A stretch of 64,000 nt of DNA, from assembly GCF_015500095.1 (NCBI RefSeq), contig NZ_CP062983.1, positions 4,650,001 to 4,714,000 of the forward strand, read 5' to 3'. The position numbers and the translations under genes are program-made. The notes below the pieces were generated by a model, which searched no databases, had not been told where the DNA came from, and saw nothing but the letters and a program-made list of their open reading frames with translations. This DNA is from Phototrophicus methaneseepsis. Lineage in GTDB: Bacteria; Chloroflexota; Anaerolineae; Aggregatilineales; Phototrophicaceae. How positions within the stretch are numbered: position 1 is the stretch's first letter; the number at the start of each line of letters is the position of its first letter. Positions 52,363 to 60,850 of the stretch are shown piece after piece.

Positions 52363-54243
52363 CTATTGCAGTTCCAGCACCAGCGCCTGACCATGGGCGA
52401 GACCTCCCAGCACGATTTGACCGCCTTCAACGGTATATACATCGCCGCTGAGCAGGTCTTTGAGCTGAGCGCCATCAACGATGCCGCCCTGCCAGACGGG
52501 AACGTGGTAATCAGGCGCATTATCCAGCCCGCGATAAGCCGCTACAATCAATGTCTGGTCCGGCAAGTGGCGCTGATAAGCGAGCATATCGCCTTCTGCG
52601 AGCAGCAGTTGGAAGCCGCCAGTTTTCAAAGCCGGACTGTTGTGGCGGATTTCAATCAATCGCTGATGAAAGGCGCGCATATCCTGGTCCCAGTCGGTTT
52701 CATCCCAGGGCATCGTCCGGCGATTATCCGGGTCCTTGCCACCCGTCATACCAACCTCATCGCCATAGTAAATGCAGGGCACACCAGGGAAGCCCATCAA
52801 AAGCGCAGTACCCGCCTTCACAAGGGCTTTATCTTCTCCAGCGACATGCAAAATGCGCGTCGTATCGTGGCTGCCTAATTGATTGAATTGCTGTAACGCA
52901 ATCACGTAAGGCACAGCCCCCATAAAGCGCTGCCACTGATAAGCCACCGCGTCGCTTGGCAGCAGAGACATATCCCCGTGTGGGTGCTTATCCTGCGTGC
53001 CAACGTCAGCCCCACCCAGCCAGCGCCGCACAGAGATATTGAAACCAGCATAATTCATGGAAGCATCCAGTTCATCGCCACCCAGGTGTGGCGTGCCATC
53101 CATGAAGTACTCACCCAGAAGATAAGCATCCGGCTTAACCTGCTTGATGTGAGGTCGCATCTCACGCCACACATCATGATCCAATTGATGTGTACGCAGA
53201 TTGCCCGTCATATTGGCGACATCCAGCCGCCATCCATCAATACAGTAAGGCTCTTTCAGCCAATAGCGCAGCGCGGCATCATCATCTCGATACATACGGT
53301 CGCGTAGCTTCTGGCTTGTGTAATTGAGCTTAAGCAGGATAGGCACCCCTAGCCAGGTATCGATCTCCCCCGTCGTCGGGTTGAAGTCGAAGAATTCGGC
53401 TGTATCTGCATCCGGGTTATCGCGCGCATCCAGGTACCATGTGTTTTGATGGCCGATGTGGTTGGTCGTAATATCCAGGATGATGTGCATCCCGCGTTCA
53501 TCCAACGCCCTGCGCAGCTCGGCAAGGGCTTCATTGCCGCCGAAGTGTGGGTCAATCTGCCAAAAATCGTTAATATCGTATTTGTGGTTGGTCCCCGCCA
53601 AAAAGATCGGGCACAGATAAAGCGACGTCACACCGAGATCACGCAAGTAATCCAGCTTCTGGGTAATGCCCTGCAAATCCCCACCGAAGAAATCCATACT
53701 GCGCCCTTTAGCCCAGGGAATCGGCAACTCGCCCCATTGGCGCTTCATGCTCTTGACGCCAGCGTGCTCGAACTCACCATTTTGCGTATCGTTGCTGGGG
53801 TCACCATTGTAAAAACGATCCGGGAAGATCTGGTAAAAGATGGCATCACGCACCCAAAGCGGGGCTTTATAATCCGCCAGGAGCGTAAAATCATCCGCAT
53901 CAGGCGTATCAGCATGGCTCATACCCAGGGCTGTGTAGTAATAAGAGCCTTCGTCGAGCATGATCTTAAAACGATAATCCAGGCGAGGCTGTGCAACAGT
54001 CAGCGGCCCAGCCCATATTTGCGACGTTTTTGTCTCTTCTTGTATGCGCATCGGCACCCAATGATATTCACCATCGACCATAGCGCGGATAAAGACATGG
54101 CGTATCGGCGCAGCAAGCGGCGTGCGCAGTTTAATCGTAACAGTCTCGTTGAGTTCCGGCAGGGGATTGGTTACATACATGACGGAGCCGTCATGGTGCA
54201 CACCCGCTGTCCATTCAGGTAAATCAGGCATATGGATTGGCAT
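52363..54243 (-). CDS. Alpha-glucan hydrolase, GH13 (neopullulanase/maltodextrin glucosidase-like)
   Basis: 626 aa. An N-terminal beta domain (about 1-125) precedes the GH13 barrel: 'FYQIFPDRFYNGDPSNDT', region I 'DITTNHIG', nucleophile D341 in 'IDGWRLDVANM', acid/base E378 in 'YLLGEYFMDG', and transition-state D460 in 'LGSHDTTR'. A C-terminal beta domain closes the protein. No signal peptide is visible, so it should act on intracellular maltodextrins or cyclodextrins. It fits with MalQ about 0.9 kb away on the same strand. Confidence 0.94.
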   Translation of the reverse strand: MPIHMPDLPEWTAGVHHDGSVMYVTNPLPELNETVTIKLRTPLAAPIRHVFIRAMVDGEYHWVPMRIQEETKTSQIWAGPLTVAQPRLDYRFKIMLDEGSYYYTALGMSHADTPDADDFTLLADYKAPLWVRDAIFYQIFPDRFYNGDPSNDTQNGEFEHAGVKSMKRQWGELPIPWAKGRSMDFFGGDLQGITQKLDYLRDLGVTSLYLCPIFLAGTNHKYDINDFWQIDPHFGGNEALAELRRALDERGMHIILDITTNHIGHQNTWYLDARDNPDADTAEFFDFNPTTGEIDTWLGVPILLKLNYTSQKLRDRMYRDDDAALRYWLKEPYCIDGWRLDVANMTGNLRTHQLDHDVWREMRPHIKQVKPDAYLLGEYFMDGTPHLGGDELDASMNYAGFNISVRRWLGGADVGTQDKHPHGDMSLLPSDAVAYQWQRFMGAVPYVIALQQFNQLGSHDTTRILHVAGEDKALVKAGTALLMGFPGVPCIYYGDEVGMTGGKDPDNRRTMPWDETDWDQDMRAFHQRLIEIRHNSPALKTGGFQLLLAEGDMLAYQRHLPDQTLIVAAYRGLDNAPDYHVPVWQGGIVDGAQLKDLLSGDVYTVEGGQIVLGGLAHGQALVLELQ

Positions 54244-54335
54244 ATTCTAGACACGCCCTTTTCATTATCTTTACATGTGGCAAGCAGGATAGCACACATG
54301 CATTGTTCACGTCATGTAGCGATTTACAAAGGAAT

Positions 54336-54354
54336 TGTTCATTTTTAATGAACA
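54336..54354. promoter_or_regulatory. Inverted repeat upstream of the flavodoxin gene
   Basis: TGTTCATT-TTT-AATGAACA has 8-bp arms and lies about 130 nt before the flavodoxin ATG. A second inverted repeat, TGTACTT/AAGTACA, lies at 54393-54414. Either may be an operator; neither matches a site I can name. Confidence 0.4.
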
Positions 54355-54481
54355 GTGGCCGTGCCATAATGGAAATTTAAGGTCGTTCTATTTGTACTTA
54401 TAGGCACAAGTACAGACAATTGACGGAAGTTTTGTTATAGTTTTTGGCAGCATTCGTATCAACTGTATAGGAGCACCCTCG

Positions 54482-55006
54482 ATGGGCAAGATTGGTTTGT
54501 TCTTTGGCAGCAATACCGGCAACACGGAAGCTGTGGCTTACCAGATGCAAGAAAAATTTAACGAGCTTCAGAGCGATCTGGTCGACGTCTTCAATATTGG
54601 CGGCACCACGCCGGAGCAAATCCTGAAATATGATTACATCATTCTGGGCATCCCCACCTGGAACGTGGGTCAGCTACAGGATGACTGGGCGATCTTCTTG
54701 CCCAAGATGGAGAATATGAACTTCAAAGGCAAAAAAGTGGCGCTCTTTGGCCTGGGCGACCAAAACGGCTATGGATTTAACTTCTTAGATGCAATGGGCA
54801 TCCTGGCAGATGAGGTCTTCATCCAGGGCGGCACAGTCTTTGGCTTCTGGTCAACAGCACGCTACCAATTTGAGGAATCCCTGGCGACTGAAGAAAATGG
54901 CGAAGCCTTTATGGGCCTGGGTATCGACCAGGAAGGCCAGGCCAGCATGAGCGAAGAACGTATCGACAAATGGGCGCGCCAGGTCAAAGAAGAATTCGGC
55001 CTATAG
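54482..55006 (+). CDS. Flavodoxin, long-chain type
   Basis: 174 aa. FMN phosphate loop 'FFGSNTGNTEAVAYQM' at residues 7-22, isoalloxazine-binding loops 'GIPTWNVGQLQDDW' (Trp) and 'FGLGDQNGYGFNFLDAMG' (Tyr). The roughly 20-residue insertion in the last strand ('TARYQFEESLATEENGEAFMGLGID') makes it long-chain. It carries one or two electrons at low potential in the cytoplasm. AGGAG lies 8 nt upstream of the ATG. It stands alone between the two glucan genes on the other strand. Confidence 0.96.
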   Translation: MGKIGLFFGSNTGNTEAVAYQMQEKFNELQSDLVDVFNIGGTTPEQILKYDYIILGIPTWNVGQLQDDWAIFLPKMENMNFKGKKVALFGLGDQNGYGFNFLDAMGILADEVFIQGGTVFGFWSTARYQFEESLATEENGEAFMGLGIDQEGQASMSEERIDKWARQVKEEFGL

Positions 55007-55124
55007 ATGCCCTGCTGGCCCACATCGTAGATTGCAATCCCCGATAACACCTCTGCGTTGGCAAACCAAGGGGTAGACGCCTGACCTGATACTGAAAGGA
55101 TCACAGTGCATTGCTGCTGTGAGT

Positions 55125-55152
55125 TGTTCCCTCTCCGCATGGAGAGGGAACA
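55125..55152. repeat. Perfect 12-bp palindrome between convergent genes (REP-like)
   Basis: TGTTCCCTCTCC-GCAT-GGAGAGGGAACA lies in the 164-bp gap between the flavodoxin and malQ stops. No T tract follows on the plus strand. Like the repeat at 52325, it sits between convergent genes. Confidence 0.8.
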
Positions 55153-55170
55153 CAGGCTCAAAACTCAGGT

Positions 55171-56712
55171 TTACTTCTTCACAGCCACATCGCCATAGAC
55201 TTTTTCCTGCTGGTCGGGACGGCGCATATACAGCCACGTCAACTGGCCCAACAGATACTTATTCTCATTGTCGAAGTCAGCTTCCGTAAAGCGCCACGTC
55301 CAGTTACCGCCCTGCTTACCGGGGGTATTCATACGTGCTTCGGCACCGAGCGCCAAAACATCCTGCATCGGGAAGATAGCCGTATGCGCTGGCGATCCCA
55401 TCGCCAACCGGATCAACGTCCAATGGGGTGTTGTGACTTCTCTGGCGAGGTAATCCTGCATGAACTGGCGCGTCTCGTCATCCACTTCGCTATGCCACCA
55501 GCCCACTGTCGTATTGTTATCGTGCGTGCCGCTGTAGACAACAGCATTCTGTGGGTGGTTATGTGGCAAAAATGGATTCTGTGGATCGCCCCAGGCAAAT
55601 TGCAGCACTTTCATACCCGGCAGGTCGAAGTCGTCACGTAAGCGCTCCACGCCTTCTGTGATAACACCCAGGTCTTCCGCAATGATGGGGAGTTCGCCAA
55701 GGGCCGCCTTCACCGCGAAGAAGAGATCATGCGCCGGGCCGGGGATCCATTTGCCATTAATGGCGGTCGGCTCTGTGGCCGGGATTTCCCAATAGGCTTC
55801 AAACCCACGGAAATGATCAATGCGGATGTAATCTACAAGGCTCAGGATGGCCTTGAAGCGGGCAATCCACCAGCGATAGTTATCATCCTTCATGACATCC
55901 CAGCGATAAAGCGGGTTGCCCCAACGCTGCCCGGTCGGGCTGAAATAATCCGGTGGCACGCCAGCAATTACCGTCGGGTTACCTGTTTCATCCAGGTAGT
56001 AACGGCTCTGATTCGCCCATACATCACTGCTATCGTGCGCCACAAAAATCGGGATATCCCCAAATAGGCGAATCCCCTTGTTATTGGCATAAGCTTTAAC
56101 AGCCAACCACTGTTTGAAGAACAACCACTGGCGGAATCGCTGCTCATCAATCGCCTGAGCATGCTCTTTGCGGGCTTTTTCCAGCGCTTGCTCTTCATAA
56201 GCAATGAGGTCTTTATCCGGCCACTCAACCCATGCGCGGCCGCCAAAGTGCCGCTTGAGCGCCGCAAACAAGGCGAAGTCATCCAGCCAGCTCGCTTCTT
56301 CCGCACACCATGCTTCGAAAGCTTTTTTATCGGCGGCGGGTGCGCTCTTGTTAAAGCGGCTGTACGCGACGCTCAATTTTTCATCGTGATACGGGATAAT
56401 CCAGCCATAATCGACATGATCCGCCGGGAAATCCGGCACATCTGCCAGATCATCCCCTGTGAGATAACCATCTTCCACCAGCAAATCCAGGCTGACGAGG
56501 TTAGGATTGCCAGCAAAGGCGGAGAGCGTCTGATAAGGTGAATCCCCATAGCTGGTGGGGCCCAGCGGCAGCACTTGCCAGATTGTCAGGCCAGCATCCG
56601 CCAGCCAATCTACAAAACGATAGGCATTCGCTCCCAGATCACCGATCCCATAACGCCCTGGCAACGACGTCGGGTGGAGCAATACCCCGGCAGAACGAGG
56701 GAATAAGGACAT
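55171..56712 (-). CDS. malQ: 4-alpha-glucanotransferase (amylomaltase)
   Basis: 513 aa from ATG 56712 (MSLFPRSAGVLLHPTSLPG), with AAAGGAAG 5 nt upstream. GH77 landmarks: 'LHPTSLPGRYGIGDLG', nucleophile Asp in 'YIRIDHFRGFEAYWEIP', acid/base Glu in 'PIIAEDLGVITEGVE', and Asp in 'YSGTHDNNTTVGWW'. It transfers alpha-1,4-glucan segments, supplying glucose and longer dextrins. A weak promoter (TTATCA-17-TATACA) can be seen upstream near 56773-56801. Confidence 0.96.
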   Translation of the reverse strand: MSLFPRSAGVLLHPTSLPGRYGIGDLGANAYRFVDWLADAGLTIWQVLPLGPTSYGDSPYQTLSAFAGNPNLVSLDLLVEDGYLTGDDLADVPDFPADHVDYGWIIPYHDEKLSVAYSRFNKSAPAADKKAFEAWCAEEASWLDDFALFAALKRHFGGRAWVEWPDKDLIAYEEQALEKARKEHAQAIDEQRFRQWLFFKQWLAVKAYANNKGIRLFGDIPIFVAHDSSDVWANQSRYYLDETGNPTVIAGVPPDYFSPTGQRWGNPLYRWDVMKDDNYRWWIARFKAILSLVDYIRIDHFRGFEAYWEIPATEPTAINGKWIPGPAHDLFFAVKAALGELPIIAEDLGVITEGVERLRDDFDLPGMKVLQFAWGDPQNPFLPHNHPQNAVVYSGTHDNNTTVGWWHSEVDDETRQFMQDYLAREVTTPHWTLIRLAMGSPAHTAIFPMQDVLALGAEARMNTPGKQGGNWTWRFTEADFDNENKYLLGQLTWLYMRRPDQQEKVYGDVAVKK

Positions 56713-56862
56713 AGTCACTTCCTTTGTAAAAGCAGGTTTTACCACCTGTAACAAAGCGATCATGCTCTGCCAGATTGTATAAAGCCCGCTTTTCTGCGTG
56801 ATAAGTCACCCTATTGTATAGTGGAGGCGGCTTGTGATCCAAGTGTTGTTCGTCTTTACTAC

Positions 56863-58206
56863 TCAGATATTCACCATTTCCGTAATCTTCGCCGCTGCAT
56901 CAGCGATGGAAACCGTCGCTTCTTCGCCATCACGCAGCCGCTTGAGGCCAACTTTGCCCTGGGCGATCTCCTCTGGGCCAAGCGTCGCCACCAGCGGGAT
57001 CCCCTTCTTATCTGCATAGCTGAACTGCTTACCTAGCTTAAACTTGCTGTCGCTCATATAAAGCTCTGTACGGATGCCCGCTGCACGTAAAGTCGCCGCC
57101 AGGTTAGCTGAAGCTGCCTGCGTGTCATCATCGAAGACTGTCACCAAGACATCGACCACGGTTGCAGAAACCTGTGCCGGGAATAAATCCAGTTCGGTCA
57201 TAATGTCGATGATGCGCTCAATACCCAGGGACATGCCCACCGTTGGCAAGCTTTCGCGCCGGAACAAGCCAATGAGTTCATCATAGCGACCGCCCCCCGT
57301 GATGCTGCCCAGGTTTGGCTCTTCGATGGTTGTCTCGAAGATGGGCCCGGTGTAATAACTCAAGCCGCGTACCATCGTGAAGTCGAAGGCATAAGCTTCT
57401 TCAGGCACATTAAGGTTCGCCAGGTGGCTCGCCATCTCACGCAATTCCTGGATGCCCTTCTGTGCCGCTTCGATGTGTCCCATCGCTTCTTCAACGACAT
57501 CAAGGTTTTTCACACCTGGCTCATGCGATTGAATCAGTTCCATCATGCGCCGCACCGCTTCAGCCGGGATACCCCGTTCGACCAGTTCTTTTTCGACGCC
57601 ATCCGCGCCGATTTTGTCAAATTTATCCACACTGCGATACAGGTCCGGCAGCTGAGAATCCGGCACGCCAGAATAAACACCCATGCCCGTCAGCAGCTTG
57701 CGATTGTTGATCTTGATGATCGGCTTAGGCAGGTTGAGCTGCACATAGACACTGTGCATCACGCTGATGATCTCGGCGTCGGCTTCCATCCCCGCCACAC
57801 CGACGATATCCGCATCACACTGATAAAATTCACGGTAGCGTCCCTTTTGTGGGCGCTCGCCACGCCATACCGGGCTAATCTGGTACCGCCGGAATGGAAA
57901 GTTCAGGTCATTTTCGTATTGGCCCACCACGCGCGAAAGCGGCACGGTCAGGTCATAGCGCATGGCGACTTCGTCGCTTTTGCTGCGCCCGTGCTGCGCG
58001 CTGTAGATGAGTTGCTCCGCATCTTCGCCATATTTGCCATAAAGAGTCTCGCGCATTTCTAAAACAGGCGTCTGTAACGGCTCATAGCCGTACATCTGGA
58101 AAACACGCTCAACGGTATTGATCACGTACTGACGTTTGAGCATATCCGCTGGCAAAAAATCGCGGAAGCCTTTCGCCAGGCGGGGTTTAATCTTCGTCTG
58201 GGCCAT
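56863..58206 (-). CDS. hisS: Histidyl-tRNA synthetase
   Basis: 447 aa, class II synthetase. Motif 1 region 'GYEPLQTPVLEMRETLYG', histidine/ATP-site 'MRYDLTVPLSRVVGQYENDLNFPFRRYQISPVWRGERPQKGRYREFYQCDADIVG' (motif 2), HisA 'GLSYYTGPIFET' and motif 3 'TGGGRYDELIGLFRR'. A C-terminal anticodon-binding domain (about 350-440) follows. It charges tRNA-His. The gene has a leader of about 200 nt holding a His-rich short frame and a terminator hairpin, so expression is probably attenuated in response to charged tRNA-His (see findings). Confidence 0.97.
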   Translation of the reverse strand: MAQTKIKPRLAKGFRDFLPADMLKRQYVINTVERVFQMYGYEPLQTPVLEMRETLYGKYGEDAEQLIYSAQHGRSKSDEVAMRYDLTVPLSRVVGQYENDLNFPFRRYQISPVWRGERPQKGRYREFYQCDADIVGVAGMEADAEIISVMHSVYVQLNLPKPIIKINNRKLLTGMGVYSGVPDSQLPDLYRSVDKFDKIGADGVEKELVERGIPAEAVRRMMELIQSHEPGVKNLDVVEEAMGHIEAAQKGIQELREMASHLANLNVPEEAYAFDFTMVRGLSYYTGPIFETTIEEPNLGSITGGGRYDELIGLFRRESLPTVGMSLGIERIIDIMTELDLFPAQVSATVVDVLVTVFDDDTQAASANLAATLRAAGIRTELYMSDSKFKLGKQFSYADKKGIPLVATLGPEEIAQGKVGLKRLRDGEEATVSIADAAAKITEMVNI

Positions 58207-58272
58207 TTTTTCACATCCTTGTTGATGATTTATCGCTGTAAGTCATTTGTAAACGGAAAGTCGTCTGTAAAT

Positions 58273-58299
58273 AAAAAAAGCGCGAACCAACGTCGCGCC
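58273..58299 (-). terminator. Attenuator terminator in the hisS leader
   Basis: Minus strand: GCGCGA, loop CGTTGGT, TCGCGC, then T7. It ends 66 nt before the hisS ATG and lies downstream of the hisS promoter, so it can only act on the hisS leader transcript or on read-through from the radical SAM gene. Confidence 0.85.
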
Positions 58300-58329
58300 T
58301 TCAGGTCTCGCTGTGACGTCAGTTAACGC

Positions 58330-58377
58330 TTATAAATGGCTGAAATGATGGCCGAAGCCGTATTCAATGATCATCAT
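58330..58377 (-). CDS. Candidate His-rich leader peptide of hisS
   Basis: A 15-codon frame encodes MMIIEYGFGHHFSHL then TAA, with His at positions 10, 11 and 14 (all CAT). It begins about 30 nt after the predicted transcription start and ends 31 nt before the attenuator hairpin. The RBS is weak (AAGAA about 4-8 nt before the two ATGs). I know of no protein homologue and propose a regulatory role only, as in the his-operon leader of enterobacteria. Confidence 0.65.
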   Translation of the reverse strand: MMIIEYGFGHHFSHL

Positions 58378-58412
58378 GCATTCTTGGTGACGCTAACTTT
58401 GCAATTAGTAAC

Positions 58413-58441
58413 AGTATAGGCAAACCAACCTCAAATTGCAA
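58413..58441 (-). promoter_or_regulatory. Promoter of hisS
   Basis: Minus strand: TTGCAA, a 17-bp spacer, then TATACT. It places the transcript start near 58405, just before the leader frame. Confidence 0.65.
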
Positions 58442-58567
58442 CATCATGAGCGAATGCCCATCCCTCCCCCACGTCCAGAGATGGGCACTCGAATCCTACA
58501 GTATTTTGCTGTGCAGTCGAAATCCCACCACGGAAGCAAGCAACAGCCCTGTAGGCGTGTATTATTT
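58442..58567. other. Region between the radical SAM gene and the hisS promoter
   Basis: It contains an inverted repeat TGCCCATC/GATGGGCA (58455-58462, 58480-58487) that could end the radical SAM transcript, though it lacks a T tract. No gene is supported. Confidence 0.4.
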
Positions 58568-59686
58568 TTAATTCACAGCATCCACGCTAATGAGCGAGCG
58601 GGTCTGAGGATCATAAGCACAGAATGGCTCCTCAGCCATGTAATTACCCGTCGTACCATAGGCGCGTGCGCGGCAGCCACTGCACAGATTCTTGAACTGG
58701 CAGATGCCACATTTGCCTTCGAGCTGGTCTGGATCGCGCAATTGTTGGAAGAGAGGGCTATCCTGCCAGATGTCAGCGAAGTTCTCATTGCGGATGTTGC
58801 CAGCGGCCACGGGGAAATACCCACATGGGAAGATTTCCCCACGATGTGAGACGAAGCAAACACCCGTCCCGGCCAGGCAGCCTTTCGTCGCAGCATGCAT
58901 AGATGGATGCCCATGCACTTGGCGATCGTGGCTAGCGGGCAGTTCATGCTCAACACCGTTCCGGCGTTCCTCCGCACGGCGGGTGCGCATAACGCGGAAA
59001 TAATGGGGCGCACACGTCGCCTTAAGCTGTAACTCCGGTTCCTGCTGCTCCACATCGTATAACCAGTTCAAGATGCGTTCGTATTCCTGTGCGCTGATCA
59101 TCTGCTCTTCAGCGATAGAGACGCCACAGCCCACAGGCACCAGCAAAAACAGGTGCAAGCCAACGGCGTCAATCTCTTTAGCCAGCGAGCGCATGGATTC
59201 CATCTGGGCTTCATTATGCTTGGCAACGGTTGTATTGATCTGCACAGGTAAGCCCACATCGCGCAGTGCCTTAAAACCCCGCTTGGCCGCCTCGAACGAC
59301 CCTGCAAGGCCCCGGAACATATCATGCGTGGCTGCGTCGGAGCCATCGAAAGAGATACTTACGCGCCGCACGCCAGAATCTTTAATCCGCTGCGCCACCG
59401 CATCATCAATCATCGTGCCATTGGTTGCCAGGGCGACAGGCAGCCCCGCATCCGATGCATAACGTGCGATCTCATAAATATCAGGCCTAAAAAGTGGCTC
59501 ACCGCCAGAAAGCACAAAAACCGGGCGACCTACAGCAGCAATCTGGTCAATCAGTTGAAAAGATTCTTCAGTTGTTAAATCCTGAGGCGTCAACTGGTCA
59601 GCAATCGTAACACGCCGGCAGTGAATGCATTTTAAGTTACAACCGGCGGTCGTCTCCCAGAAGACAAGGCGTGGCGCTGGATACAT
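58568..59686 (-). CDS. Radical SAM/SPASM protein, AhbD/NirJ-like
   Basis: 372 aa. The radical SAM cluster motif is 'TTAGCNLKCIHCRR' (CxxxCxxC) near residue 15, with the glycine-rich SAM region 'VFVLSGGEPLFRPDI'. The C-terminal SPASM part has Cys in 'GCLAGTGVCFVSHRGEIFPCGYF' and 'CGICQFKNLCSGCRARAY', enough for one or two auxiliary 4Fe-4S clusters. This layout matches the group containing AhbD (decarboxylates Fe-coproporphyrin in alternative heme synthesis) and NirJ, as well as peptide-modifying enzymes. With no other ahb/nir genes or small precursor peptide nearby, the exact role is open. AGGGG precedes the ATG. Confidence 0.87.
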   Translation of the reverse strand: MYPAPRLVFWETTAGCNLKCIHCRRVTIADQLTPQDLTTEESFQLIDQIAAVGRPVFVLSGGEPLFRPDIYEIARYASDAGLPVALATNGTMIDDAVAQRIKDSGVRRVSISFDGSDAATHDMFRGLAGSFEAAKRGFKALRDVGLPVQINTTVAKHNEAQMESMRSLAKEIDAVGLHLFLLVPVGCGVSIAEEQMISAQEYERILNWLYDVEQQEPELQLKATCAPHYFRVMRTRRAEERRNGVEHELPASHDRQVHGHPSMHAATKGCLAGTGVCFVSHRGEIFPCGYFPVAAGNIRNENFADIWQDSPLFQQLRDPDQLEGKCGICQFKNLCSGCRARAYGTTGNYMAEEPFCAYDPQTRSLISVDAVN

Positions 59687-59862
59687 TGCATACCCCTTAT
59701 AATGTTCATTTGATGCAGAAGTCTACGTCTCAATTCTGCAAAAATCGACCAAAATACGGCGATTTCTGACATTTATCATGGGGATGTGGTGTCTTCTTAC
59801 GCTGGGTAATAGGGCTTACCAAATAAGGGGATAACAGAAGTGGCGTTTAAGAAATTCTCGAA

Positions 59863-59898
59863 AAAATAAGCGAAGGGCACGAGATCATCATGCCCTTC
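59863..59898 (-). terminator. Terminator after the DinB-like gene
   Basis: Minus strand: GAAGGGCA / TGCCCTTC (8 bp), an 11-nt loop, then GCTTATTTTTT. It starts within 20 nt of the stop codon. Confidence 0.75.
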
Positions 59899-59913
59899 AA
59901 GCTTAAATGCATT

Positions 59914-60516
59914 CTAGGTGGTCTGGCGGGCAGCCAGGGCTTGCTGACGTGCATCAACAATCTGGTCATAATGGCCGACTTCGTGGCTCAATCCCATCAG
60001 GGCGGCTGCTGTGGCGTTCACTTTGCCAAAGTAAGCTTCAAAACGCTCAGAGACGCCCGCCCGCAGGACGTCCATATGCGGTTCATCCGGCCAGGCATCG
60101 AAGTAAGCAAGGCGAATGCGGCGGCTTTCTTCTAGGCGCTGCACGCACTGAGCATAGGTTGTTACGTCCTGCCAGGGTGTTTCGTAACGTGGCCGCTCAG
60201 AAGCTGCAATCCCGCGCGCCAGTAAAGAACTCATCGCCGCGCCTTCTTCGCTGCTAGCCGTCACATGGACGATGATATGCGCGATGCTCCAGCCGATTTT
60301 TTCTTCGCCCGGCTTGGCATGGGGGTCATCTGCTTCTTCATCAACGGGGTCAAATGTGATATCCGCGTCTGTCAGCCCCTCAATCAGGCTCAACAGGTGG
60401 TCAATACTCTGGTTCGTCGCCAGCCGCAGATCCTCCAGCGATAAATCTGCGCCTATATCGTCTAGTTTTGCTTCTTTTTTAAACCAGGGATCAAAGTCAA
60501 TTGCGGTGAAAGTCAT
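59914..60516 (-). CDS. DinB-like four-helix metalloprotein
   Basis: 200 aa. The helical bundle has the metal-ligand pattern of the DinB/YfiT group: a first His in 'KIGWSIAHIIVHVTASSEEGAAM' and a late pair in 'LSHEVGHYDQIVDARQQA'. Proteins of this fold bind Zn or Ni, and some are thiol-dependent (bacillithiol or mycothiol) transferases; the substrate here is unknown. Stand-alone gene with its own terminator. Confidence 0.85.
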   Translation of the reverse strand: MTFTAIDFDPWFKKEAKLDDIGADLSLEDLRLATNQSIDHLLSLIEGLTDADITFDPVDEEADDPHAKPGEEKIGWSIAHIIVHVTASSEEGAAMSSLLARGIAASERPRYETPWQDVTTYAQCVQRLEESRRIRLAYFDAWPDEPHMDVLRAGVSERFEAYFGKVNATAAALMGLSHEVGHYDQIVDARQQALAARQTT

Positions 60517-60850
60517 CAGTCATCCTTCGTGTGTCTGTCTCGGCAGCGGGGTCATCGGCTGCCAAATCAATTCCACCTCCTAGATGAGAGCACCGCTGAA
60601 TTGCTTACGAAATCCAGCGCAGGCAATCCATAATCAGTGACAAAGAACACGTCTTAGCTGTTCAAATCAGGCGCGCATGTCATTGGAGAATCTACGGGCC
60701 AATGGTAAACTGAATTTAAAGTATCTATTGTCTATCATCGGCATTTATATGCCGATCCTATTTTTATCGACACAATTTATATTGAACTTCATAGGCAGCA
60801 ATAGACGCATCTGCCATTGCCTGAACTAGCTTTCTTGAGAGGACGTCTCA
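60517..60850. other. Divergent control region upstream of the Fe-S oxidoreductase, 334 bp
   Basis: It holds no supported gene. The main feature is the inverted repeat at 60737-60756; the last 100 bp are AT-rich and likely hold the promoter, though no clean -35/-10 pair stands out. Confidence 0.4.
60737..60756. promoter_or_regulatory. 20-bp inverted repeat upstream of the Fe-S oxidoreductase gene
   Basis: ATCGGCAT-TTAT-ATGCCGAT has perfect 8-bp arms and lies about 95 nt before the ATG. Suitable operator for a TetR-like or other dimeric regulator. Confidence 0.5.

Noticed and set aside
58364-58381. An alternative hisS leader frame, ATG CAT GAT GAT CAT TGA (MHDDH).
   Set aside because: It has two His codons and a start only 4 nt away from the longer frame, but it is five codons long and ends far from the hairpins. 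The 15-codon frame is the better candidate, though both could be read.
58207-58412. A T-box riboswitch controlling hisS.
   Set aside because: A leader with terminator is present, but I could not find the conserved T-box sequence (TGGNACCGCG-like). The His-rich frame explains the arrangement better.
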